Below are positions 1 through 9,600 of a stretch of 64,000 bases of DNA, piece after piece (position 1 is the first letter of the stretch; every line of letters starts with the position of its first letter). The stretch comes from Bolinopsis microptera (Eukaryota > Ctenophora > Tentaculata > Lobata > Bolinopsidae), in the NCBI RefSeq assembly GCF_026151205.1, contig NC_087084.1, positions 124,001 through 188,000 on the forward strand, written 5' to 3'. A program made the position numbers and the translations under genes. The notes under the pieces were generated by a model. It saw only the letters and a list, made by a program, of their open reading frames with translations, did no database searches and was not told the DNA's origin.

Positions 1-353
1 TTCTTCCATGTTTCCAACGAAGAAGTTCTTAGGAGGGCTGGCATCAAGTCAGTCGAGACTTTCATCAGTGCTGCCAGGCTACGTTGGTATGGACATGTAG
101 TTAGAATGCCAGACTCTAGACTACCGAGGTTTCTGTTGAACTGGAAGCCAAATTATGGAAAGAGGTCAGGGGTAGACCCCGTAAGAACTGGAAGACCTGC
201 GTACTTGAAGATGCTGCTAAGTTTACAGGTGTTGAAAACATCGACAACAACACAACAGAAGCTCTGGCTACCAACCGAGTACAGTGGAGACATATGCTAC
301 GCCGCCAACGCGATGTGTTATGCAGGCCACTCCAACGACTAGGAGGAGACCTT
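1..353 (+). pseudogene. 3' end of a non-LTR retrotransposon ORF2 (same family as the element at 57.2-59.2 kb)
   Basis: Frame 1 is open from the first base and reads FFHVSNEEVLRRAG, then RLRWYGHVVRMPD. This parallels the C-terminus of the LINE at 57216-59210 (FYHVSNADVLKRAN, RLRWFGHVVRMPE). Near 170 the match moves to another reading frame (GRPRKNWKTCVLEDAAKFTG), which indicates a single-base deletion, and it shifts again near 320. The last ~30 bases, with the stop at 340-342 followed by GAGGAGACCTT, are nearly identical to the 3' end of the second copy. This is therefore the true element terminus. The piece is dead and continues beyond the left edge of the window. Family membership rests on the direct match between the two copies; the clade (RTE-like) is inferred. 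Confidence 0.85.
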
Positions 354-393
354 ACCATGTAACATGTATGCAACATGTAACCATAGTAACACT

Positions 394-671
394 ACCATAG
401 TAACACTACCTTATAAGAATAAGATATTATCCAGCCTAATGCTCTGAACAATTGGTCGTAGTTGTAAAGACAAGACACGCTTTAAGGACTTTCGAGAGGG
501 TTTGAAAGTTATACGCAGTTATACACGCTTTTACCATAGTAACACTACCTTATAAGAATAAGATATTATCCAGCCTAATGCTCTGAACAATTGGTCGTAG
601 TTGTAAAGACAAGACACGCTTTAAGGCCTTTCGAGAGGGTTTGAAAGTTATACGCAGTTATACACGCTTTT
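394..671 (+). repeat. 139-bp direct duplication, likely a LINE 5' leader
   Basis: Two adjacent copies (394-532 and 533-671) start with ACCATAGTAACACTACC and end TACACGCTTTTA. They differ by about one base (AAGGACT versus AAGGCCT). The second copy runs straight into the leader of the LINE ORF1 that starts at 792. Tandemly duplicated 5' leaders (monomers) are known in other LINEs and can carry promoter activity. Promoter function here is inference. Confidence 0.75.
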
Positions 672-791
672 ATTTCGTTGCTAATTTGTGCCTCTGTTAT
701 CAGCAGCGCTTATCATCTCAACAACTATCTCATACTCGCAGCTACAGCTTGTTTTACGGATACTGTACACTGTGTATAACTGATCAACGAT

Positions 792-1667
792 ATGCCGACA
801 GTAGCAGAACGTTTCAAATTTGACTTAGTAGAGACCGATGGACAAAAGTTCCTACTTGATACCGTGAAACAGTGTAAAGTCGATTGTGTTCAAGAACTAA
901 ATCATGAGAGCGTGAACAAAATTGGTAACAAGGGGGATTTAGCGGCAAAGTTTTTGCAAGCCATGCAGCTCATTGAGAGACAGCATAACATGATCATAAA
1001 TCAGAGGGTACACGTTAGTTAGTATCAGTCTAGTATGATACAGCTGCAGGACCAAGTTATAAAACTACAGGAGCAACTATTATCTGCAAAAGAAGGACTT
1101 TCTAAGGCGATAGAGTTTAACGAACATCTCAAGACTGAGTTTTTTGAGGGTGTTCAGAAAGAAGTCAGTTCAGTTAAACAAAGTTTTAGCGATGTGGTGA
1201 AATCCGATAGTATCGAGAACTCAGCTGCGATTTCTACAGAATCCATTAAATCAGTTGCCAAGCAAATTGCTTTGGAGGAGGAGTTGGGTAGGAACATCAT
1301 GGTCTTTGGGCTATGCGAGGAGGTCAATGAGGAGATCAATACAAAAGTCGCTGAAGTATTGGAATCATTGGGAGAGAAACCCCGAGTTGAGGCTTGTAGA
1401 ATCGGCAAAAAATCACCGTCAGCTGCAAGACCGGTTAAAGTTTCCTTTTCCAGTTCTTCGATTGTGCAACAAATACTGAAGAAGTCGAGTAAACTGTGTG
1501 GAACAGAGAGATTTAAGAGGGTGTTCCTAGCTCCAGATCGTACAGCAGAAGAGAGAGCTCAGCGTAAAGAACTTGTCCTAGAGCTAAAAAGAAGAGCTGG
1601 TATTGAGAAGGACAAAAAACTCTTCATTCGTGAAGGGAAGATTTGTAGCCTTGAGAGGCAAAAATGA
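792..1667 (+). pseudogene. LINE ORF1 protein (coiled coil + RRM-like nucleic-acid-binding domain), interrupted by one in-frame stop
   Basis: Two same-frame segments (792-1022 and 1035-1667) are separated by a TAG at 1020-1022. The first ~150 residues are Gln/Glu/Lys-rich with heptad-like spacing (IQLQDQVIKLQEQLLSAK), typical of a coiled coil. The C-terminal half has the layout of the RRM-like ORF1 domain of CR1/L2-group LINEs: a strand RNIMVFGL, an ACRIGKK segment, RPVKVSF, and a final FLAPDRTAEERAQRK helix. ORF1 proteins of this type bind element RNA during retrotransposition. No endonuclease/RT ORF follows in the next 2 kb, so the element is truncated or was broken later. The start at ATG 792 is chosen because it opens the frame just after the duplicated leader. 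Confidence 0.75.
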
Positions 1668-2808
1668 GTTTCTAAATATTTTTCGTGTTGTGAGCAAATC
1701 AAAAAGTTTAGCTCTATGAGTATTTGTCTTCTGTGTGCTTAGTTTTTGTCGAAGGATCTAACCATTTTATTTCACTTATACAAAACTGTATAGTTTTCAA
1801 GGGATTAATCTGGTTTTAGGCGAATCTTGTTCAGAGATCGCTGTTTCATTACTCTTAGTCAGCTGGTGCAGCCTTTATACATACTTTTATATGTATATTT
1901 ACAATTTTAAATTGCTGTTCAATATCTATTTTTAGTAAACATTAACTGGGGTAGTAAAACCCAGTTCCCAATCAATCAAGTTGGGGAATAACGCGGAATA
2001 ATGAACGTATAATCAGTGAAAATGAAATTGATAAGGAAACGTTAGTGTGCTGCTGAACTGAAGTAGCTAAAGAAACTAATGAAAAAGTAAAATCGGAGAC
2101 AGTCGCTCAAGAAAAGTGGTATAAAAAAAGTATACCAAGTGTTACTATTTTTGGAACCGAATTGATTGGTTAAGTTCGAATGAAACTAGGTCTGTGACTT
2201 TTATTGCCTTTTTACTGGTTCTCTTACATTGCATAAATTATTTATTCGTATGTACACTTATTTTACCATCGAACATGTTTTGAGTTTGGCAATGTTTTTG
2301 AAAACTCATTCAATTGTGCACGCTTTGACTGAAAAATAAGCCCAAACGTATGTTCACTGACTTTTTCGCCTCTCCAGAATAAAGTAATAGAAATAAAAGC
2401 AAAAAAAGTTTACAGTATGTTAACTGCACCACTTTACATGTGAACCACGCATACCAATGAAGCTGTGAGCCCACTGAGATAAATACATGTGAGAATTACT
2501 CTTTTTAACCTTATTTACATAAATTTGTTTGTCATTACTTACTTTGAATACTTAAATTATTGCTATCACGACACTTCTTTTGAGACATGGAATTTGTATG
2601 GTCTCCACCATAGTTGGTTCGTGCGTTACTTTTCCAGGAAAAGTGCGTTTAGTTCGTGATATAATAGCAAATATGAAACAGCTAAATATATTCAACAACT
2701 TCCCTCCACAGTCTGTAGTGTACAAATGTTACTGGCTGGACCAGAATAAACACCAGAAATACTGAAAAAGAGCGGCATTTGTCGTAGTGAGTTGTATTGA
2801 TGCCAACT
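1668..2808. other. AT-rich non-coding stretch, no gene recognised
   Basis: No convincing coding sequence lies here. A 61-codon open frame at 2580-2765 has no recognisable motif. Around 2346-2374 the bases ACGTATGTTCACTGACTTTT resemble the mariner-type terminal repeat seen at 31831-31859, but no partner end was found nearby, so this is at most a relic of that family. Confidence 0.5.
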
Positions 2809-3585
2809 TACTTTATCTTTCTTCTCTTTTTAACGTGAGTATTATTACTTACCTTATCTTTCTTCTCTTTTTAACGTGAGTATTATTACTTACCTTATCT
2901 TTCTTCTCTTTTTAACGTGAGTATTATTACTTACCTTATCTTTCTTCTCTTTTTAACGTGAGTATTATTACTTACCTTATCTTTCTTCTCTTTTTAACGT
3001 GAGTATTATTACTTACCTTATCTTTCTTCTCTTTTTAACGTGAGTATTATTACTTACCTTATCTTTCTTCTCTTTTTAACGTGAGTATTATTACTTACCT
3101 TATCTTTCTTCTCTTTTTAACGTAAGTATTATTACTTACCTTATCTTTCTTCTCTTTTTAACGTGAGTATTATTACTTACCTTATCTTTCTTCTCTTTTT
3201 AACGTGAGTATTATTACTTACCTTATCTTTCTTCTCTTTTTAACGTGAGTATTATTACTTACCTTATCTTTCTTCTCTTTTTAACGTGAGTATTATTACT
3301 TACCTTATCTTTCTTCTCTTTTTAACGTGAGTATTATTACTTACCTTATCTTTCTTCTCTTTTTAACGTGAGTATTATTACTTACCTTATCTTTCTTCTC
3401 TTTTTAACGTGAGTATTATTACTTACCTTATCTTTCTTCTCTTTTTAATGTGAGTATTATTACTTACCTTATCTTTCTTCTCTTTTTAATGTGAGTATTA
3501 TTACTTACCTTATCTTTCTTCTCTTTTTAATGTGAGTATTATTACTTACCTTATCTTTCTTCTCTTTTTAACGTGAGTATTATTA
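2809..3585. repeat. 41-bp minisatellite, about 19 copies
   Basis: The unit reads TTATCTTTCTTCTC, then TTTTTAACGTGAGTATTATTACTTACC, with a 41-base period and almost no divergence. Variants are ACGTAAGT in one unit and ATGTGAGT in the last few. Each unit holds a pyrimidine-rich tract and a GTGAGT (donor-like) hexamer. It lies just upstream of the first recognised EGF exon, so it is probably intronic or promoter-proximal to that gene. Confidence 0.95.
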
Positions 3586-3916
3586 TCCTTGTTTAATATT
3601 AAAATTAATATTACTCACTCAAACATGGGTATGTACATACAAAGAGTGACCAGGTATTTATTCAAAGTGTGTTACTTTCCAATACATATTAAACTTTTCT
3701 ACTGTTTGATATTTTCTCACGTATAGTAACATTACCAAATAAGGTAATGTTAAATGAAACCATAGTACCTTATATGGTAATGTAACCATAGTAACACAAC
3801 CATATAAGGTAGTTTTACCATAAATACACATCCAAATAAGGTAATGTAACAATAGTATCACTTCCAAATAAGGTATAAGAAAGAAAAATATATATATATA
3901 AACGAAATTTTCTCAG

Positions 3917-4059
3917 GTTATGCAGCAATGCAGAGGGTTTTTGTCCGGAGAATACCTATATAACTAGTGATGGATGCGCTTGCAAAGCACAGGGATATTA
4001 CTTTGACGGAGTGTCTTGTATCGACATTAACGAGTGCGTGTTCCAGCCTTGCACTAACG
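3917..4059 (+). CDS. Exon encoding a calcium-binding EGF-like module (upstream exon of the giant repeat-protein gene)
   Basis: The reading frame gives LCSNAEGFCPENT, then GCACKAQGYYFDGVSC and IDINECVFQPCTN, i.e. the end of one EGF module followed by the DINEC start of a calcium-binding EGF. The proposed acceptor is TTTTCTCAG (AG at 3915-3916). The donor is GTAAGT at 4060, leaving a phase-1 end. Joining to the exon at 5472 creates DINEC-x4-C-TNG-HC-INLLGSYFCLC, the standard cbEGF cysteine spacing, which supports the splice. The start is less certain: an alternative acceptor at the internal GCAG (~3932) would give phase 1 at both ends. cbEGF modules occur in secreted or cell-surface proteins and bind calcium between adjacent modules. 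Earlier exons of this gene were not found. Confidence 0.85.
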
Positions 4060-4325
4060 GTAAGTGTCTTGTATCGACATTAACGAGTGCGTGTTCCAGC
4101 CTTGCACTAACGGTAAGTGTCTTGTATCTACATTAACGAGTGCGTGTTCCAGCCTTGCACTAACGGTAAGTGTCTTGTATCGACATTAACGAGTGCGTGT
4201 TCCAGCCTTGCACTAACGGTAAGTGTCTTGTATCGACATTAACGAGTGCGTGTTCCAGCCTTGCACTAACGGTAAGTGTCTTGTATCTACATTAACGAGT
4301 GCGTGTTCCAGCCTTGCACTAATGG
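4011..4325 (+). repeat. 53-bp tandem duplication of the EGF exon end with its splice donor, about 6 copies
   Basis: The last ~49 bases of the EGF exon (from GTGTCTTGTATCGACATT to TGCACTAACG) plus the donor GTAAGT repeat at a 53-base period to ~4325. Some copies differ by one base (TCGACATT versus TCTACATT), and the last ends AATGGAAAA, losing the donor. Because 53 is not a multiple of 3, using a downstream donor would shift the frame, so only the first donor gives the correct EGF join. Confidence 0.9.
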
Positions 4326-4461
4326 AAAAACGTAACTGATAATTATCTTCAATAAAGGTTTAAAAAACTTCATATGTATTATCAGGTCAATATTTGCCGG
4401 ACATTATTGCTTTTTATAGGACCGAGTATTAAATGCAGAAAAGGTATTTCAAACATGAATT

Positions 4462-5433
4462 AGCATACACTAACACACACTAACATACACTAACATACAC
4501 TAACATACACTAACATACACTAACATACACTAACATACACTAACATACTCTAACATACACTAACATACACTAACATACACCAACATACACTAACATACAC
4601 TAACATACACCAACATACACTAACATACACTAACATACACTAACATACTCTAACATACACTAACATACACTACCGATACACTAACATACACTAACATACA
4701 CTAACATACACTACCAATACACTAACATACACTAACATACTCTAACATACACTAACATACACTAACATACACTAACATACACTAACATACACTAACATAC
4801 ACTAACATACACCAACATACACTAACATACACTAACATACACTAACATACACTAACATACTCTAACATACACTAACATACACTACCAATACACTAACATA
4901 CACTAACATACACTAACATACACTAACATACACTAACATACACTAACATACACTAACATACACTAACATACACTAACATACACTAACATACACTAACATA
5001 CACTAACATACACTAACATACACTAACATACACTAACATACACCAACATACACTAACATACACTAACATACACTACCAATACACTAACATACACTAACAT
5101 ACACTAACATACACTAACATACTCTAACATACACTAACATACACTAACATACACTAACATACACTAACATACACTAACATACACTAACATACACTAACAT
5201 ACACTAACATACACTAACATACACTAACATACTCTAACATACACTAACATACACTACCAATACACTAACATACACTAACATACACTAACATACACTAACA
5301 TACACTAACATACACTAAAATACACTAACATACACTAACATACACTAACATACACTAACATACACTAACATACACTAACATACACTAACATACACTAACA
5401 TACACTAACATACACTAACATACACTAACATAC
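4462..5433. repeat. 10-bp satellite (ACACTAACAT)n, ~97 copies
   Basis: A nearly pure decamer tract of ~970 bp. Scattered variants are ACTC for ACAC, ACACCAACAT, and a larger recurrent variant ACACTACCGATACACT/ACACTACCAATACACT that recurs at irregular intervals. It lies in the intron between the two EGF exons. Confidence 0.95.
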
Positions 5434-5471
5434 GTATGTACAAAATTCAGCCTTACGATTTGATCACACAG

Positions 5472-5591
5472 GGCACTGTATAAATCTACTGGGAAGTTAT
5501 TTCTGCCTGTGTAGGGCCGGTTACCAATGGGACGGAACAACGTGCAGAGACATAAATGAGTGCTCGGAAAATCCACAGCTTTGCAATACAG
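5472..5591 (+). CDS. Exon encoding a complete phase 1-1 calcium-binding EGF unit
   Basis: A 120-bp exon between acceptor CACACAG (AG 5470-5471) and donor GTAATT (5592). It reads HCINLLGSYFCLC, then RAGYQWDGTTCRDINEC and SENPQLCNT, with a split glycine codon at each end. The 1-1 phase and 40-codon length are typical of shuffled EGF exons. Spliced to 6666 it yields DINEC-SENPQLC-NTGTC-RNRAGSYYCDC, again perfect cbEGF spacing. The DINEC motif gives the calcium-ligand residues. The exon is flanked by the decamer satellite and a LINE-bearing intron. Confidence 0.9.
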
Positions 5592-5715
5592 GTAATTGTA
5601 CCATAGTAACATTATTATTATTAAGAAACTGTTTACACCATTAAAATATTCAAAACCCCTAAAAGAAATCAAGTCATCCTAAAATGGTGATCAGTACAGA
5701 TCAAGACAGCTAGAG

Positions 5716-6303
5716 TTAAAATTTGTTTCTCCAAGCAACTCTATCATCGGCTAATATCTTAAGCTTATTAAGATCATTCAAAGAGTTAAGTTTTAAACCT
5801 CTACTGGTCAAATCATTCACAATAATCTTGAACAAATTCTTACGATGCGCACCGACGCGCCCTTTACAGTTTGTTGTGACAGCAAACTTTAACGCTAATG
5901 CAGCGGGGGAGTCATCAGCACTACGCAAGATATGACCTAGGAGCTTCCACCTTGCTTTAGGGACACGATCTGATAGCTTTACTGAGTTACATCTTAGGTA
6001 TAAGTTTGCATTGGATATTGTTCCATGAGGCCAATCAATGTTCAGTAATGATCTAAGGTGTTTTCTATGGCAAATGTCTAGTTTTTCTAGTGACTTTGCA
6101 GTAGGACACCAACTACTGCAATTGTACATGATGATTGATACAATTTGAGCTTCGTATACTGCTATCTTTCTGGTAACGGAGATATTCTGCTGAGACCAGA
6201 TCTTGGTGAACTTATAGAAGGCATTGTTCCCAGCAATGCATCGAGCAGCTATATCACTTTCACTACACAACAATAACCCAAGAATTAGTATTAGTATTAC
6301 CAT
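5716..6303 (-). pseudogene. C-terminal fragment of a LINE ORF2, antisense in the EGF-gene intron
   Basis: The 195-codon minus-strand frame contains AVYEAQIVSIIMYNCSSW, then KLDICHRKHLRSLLNIDWP, RWKLLGHILRS, and GRVGAHRKNLFKIIV with DDRVAWRNKF. This is the post-RT C-terminal region common in animal non-LTR elements ("...LGH.LR...", "...DR..WR"). The RT domain is absent, so it is a 5'-truncated copy. The peptide VGAHRKNLFKIIV also recurs, as a dispersed DNA fragment, at ~36.9 kb and ~44.35 kb. The initial Met-rich residues come from adjacent repeat DNA and are not native. Confidence 0.75.
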
Positions 6304-6348
6304 ATAATTAGAATTAGTATTAGTATTACCATATAAGGTAATTTTACC

Positions 6349-6490
6349 ATAGTAACACTACAATATAAGGTAATGTTACCATAGTAACACTACAATATAA
6401 GGTAATGTTACCATAGTAACACTACAATATAAGGTAATGTTACCATAGTAACACTACAATATAAGGTAATGTTACCATAGTAACACTACA
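6349..6490. repeat. 32-bp tandem repeat carrying an X-box-like palindrome
   Basis: About 4.5 copies of ACCATAGTAACACTACAATA followed by TAAGGTAATGTT (32-base period). Each junction forms the palindrome GTTACCATAGTAAC (starts 6375, 6407, 6439, 6471), which matches the RFX-factor X-box consensus (GTYNCC-AT-RGNAAC). Related single motifs lie near 343-420, 533, 3775, 5600, 6638, 7067 and 47865. Regulatory function is not shown by sequence alone. Confidence 0.85.
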
Positions 6491-6610
6491 ATTGCACAAA
6501 GGTTATACTGGTCGTTGTAATGACACTCTAATTGCACAAAGGTTATACTGGTCGTTGTAATGACACTCTAATTGCACAAAGGTTATACTGGTCGTTGTAA
6601 TGACACTCTA
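6491..6610 (+). repeat. 40-bp tandem triplication just upstream of the giant exon
   Basis: Three exact-looking copies of ATTGCACAAAGGTTATACTG plus GTCGTTGTAATGACACTCTA. One frame reads LHKGYTGRCNDTL, reminiscent of the end of an EGF module (GYTGRCND), so this may be a duplicated exon scrap, as at 4011-4325. The EGF reading is suggestive only, since the expected preceding cysteine is missing. Confidence 0.8.
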
Positions 6611-6665
6611 AGGTGGGAATTAACAAATCCCTCCTCAGTTACCATAGTAACAAATCCCTCCTCAG

Positions 6666-9600
6666 GGACGTGTCGAAACAGGGCGGGATCTTATTACTGT
6701 GACTGTGATGAGGACGCTGTCAACTGTATGGGCACCTGTATAACAGAGACTGAGTGCAATGTGTTCAAAGGAATCACAACGGAAGTAAAGAAATCCAGAC
6801 ACAAGAGAAATTTAGAAAACGACTACGAAACAATGTTAGTGAATGGTGGGTCGTATGAATCAACAGATTTCAATTTTATTGGTCAACGAAATGAGCTCAA
6901 TTCACTTGATTATGATTCTAGAAACCAAAAAGATGCTAAAATAGAAGTGGATTATATTTTTCCGCTAATAAAAGACAGAACTGATCGTAAAGACGAATTT
7001 GATGCACAGATTTTAAACAAATTCGGCCCTGAGAACACAATTGGACCACCCCTCAATCCCTCCTCAGTTACCATAGTAACACCGATAAACAATATTGAAA
7101 ATGATGTCACCGATAATACAATAAAACTGATAGACGATATTATCTCAAAACAAATTTATAATTTTCAGAATTATCTAAGTCCACAAGAAATAGCTGGTGT
7201 AGAATTCGGCACAACCGAAGGAAAAATTAGGTCGGATAGCAGTAAATTCTACGATGATGATTCTGCCATGGAATTCAAAGATGGAGAAACTGGTCAATTC
7301 TTTAGTGGTAATTCTGCTGAAGGATTTGAGATCAGTCTTGCTGGTGATGAATATGGTACAGCTGGCGGAATTGGCTTCGTAGATATGATGTCCGATGATA
7401 ATCAATTGTTCAATGGTGCTTCTGCCAAAGGATTCAAGATTAATGATGCTGGTGATGAATATGGTACACCTGGTGTAGTTGGCTTCGGAGATATGATTTC
7501 CAATGATAGTCAATTGTTTAATGATAATTCAGATGAAGGATTGGAGATCAGTGTTTCTGGTAATGAATATGGTACAGCTAGAGGAGTTGGCTTTGGAGAA
7601 ATGATGTCCGGTGGGAGTCAATTGTTCTTTGAGGATGGTGCTGGTGCTGAATACAGTACAGCTGGTGGAGTTGGCTTCGGAGATATGATGTCCGATGATG
7701 GTCAGTTCGTCAGTGGTGCTTCTGCTAAAACATTCACCGAGGATGGTGCTGGTGCTGAAAACAGTACAGCTGGTGGAGTTGGCTTCGCAGATAAGATGTC
7801 TGATGATGGTCAGTTCGTCAGTGGTGCTTCTGCAGAAATATTCACTGAGGATGGTGATAATGCTGAATACGGTACAGCTGGTGGAGTTGGCTTCGCAGAT
7901 ATGATGTCTGATGATGGTCAATTCTTTAGTGGTGCTTCAGCTGAAACATTCACTGAGGATGAAGCTGGTGATAAATATGATACAGCTGGTGGAGTTGGCT
8001 TCGGAAATATGATGTCCGATAATGGTCAGTTCTTCAGTGGTGCTTCAGCTGAAACATTCACTGAGGATGGTGCTAGTGCTGAATACAGTACAGCTGATGG
8101 AGTTGGCTTCGGAGATATGATGTCCGATGATGGTCAGTTCGTCAGTGGTGCTTCTGCTAAAACATTCACCGAGGATGGTGCTGGTGCTGAAAACAGTACA
8201 GCTGGTGGAGTTGGCTTCGCAGATAAGATGTCTGATGATGGTCAGTTCGTCAGTGGTGCTTCTGCAGAAATATTCACTGAGGATGGTGATAATGCTGAAT
8301 ACGGTACAGCTGGTGGAGTTGGCTTCGCAGATATGATGTCTGATGATGGTCAATTCTTTAGTGGTGCTTCAGCTGAAACATTCACTGAGGATGAAGCTGG
8401 TGATAAATATGATACAGCTGGTGGAGTTGGCTTCGGAGATATGATGTCCGATAATGGTCAGTTCTTCAGTGGTGCTTCAGCTGAAACATTCACTGAGGAT
8501 GGTGCTAGTGCTGAATACAGTACAGCTGATGGAGTTGGCTTCGGAGATATGATGTCCGATGATGGTCAGTTCGTCAGTGGTGCTTCTGCAGAAATATTCA
8601 CTGAGGATGGTGCTAGTGCTGAATACAGTACAGCTGGTGGAGTTGGCTTCGGAGATATGATGTCTGATAATGGTCAGTTCGTCAGTGGTGCTTCTGCAGA
8701 AATATTCACTGAGGATGGTGCTAGTGCTGAATACAGTACAGCTGATGGAGTTGGCTTCGGAAATATGATGTCTGATGATGGTCAGTTCGTCAGTGGTGCT
8801 TCTGCAGAAATATTCACTGAGGATGGTGCTAGTGCTGAATACAGTACAGCTGGTGGAGTTGGCTTCGGAGATATGATGTCCGATAATGGTCAGTTCGTCA
8901 GTGGTGCTTCTGCAGAAATATTCACTGAGGATGGTGCTATTGCTGAATACAGTACAGCTGGTGGAGTTGGCTTCGGAGATATGATGTCTGATGATGGTCA
9001 GTTCGTCAGTGGTGCTTCTGCAGAAATATTCACTGAGGATGGTGCTAATGCTGAATACGGTACAGCTGGTGGAGTTGGCTTCGGAGATATGATGTCCGAT
9101 AATGGTCAGTTCTTCAGTGGTGCTTCAGCTGAAACATTCACTGAGGATGGTGCTAGTGCTGAATACAGTACAGCTGATGGAGTTGGCTTCGGAGATATGA
9201 TGTCCGATGATGGTCAGTTCGTCAGTGGTGCTTCTGCAGAAATATTCACTGAGGATGGTGCTAGTGCTGAATACAGTACAGCTGGTGGAGTTGGCTTCGG
9301 AGATATGATGTCTGATAATGGTCAGTTCGTCAGTGGTGCTTCTGCAGAAATATTCACTGAGGATGGTGCTAGTGCTGAATACAGTACAGCTGATGGAGTT
9401 GGCTTCGGAAATACGATGTCTGATGATGGTCAGTTCGTCAGTGGTGCTTCTGCAGAAATATTCACTGAGGATGGTGCTAGTGCTGAATACAGTACAGCTG
9501 GTGGAGTTGGCTTCGGAGATATGATGTCCGATAATGGTCAGTTCGTCAGTGGTGCTTCTGCAGAAATATTCACTGAGGATGGTGCTATTGCTGAATACAG

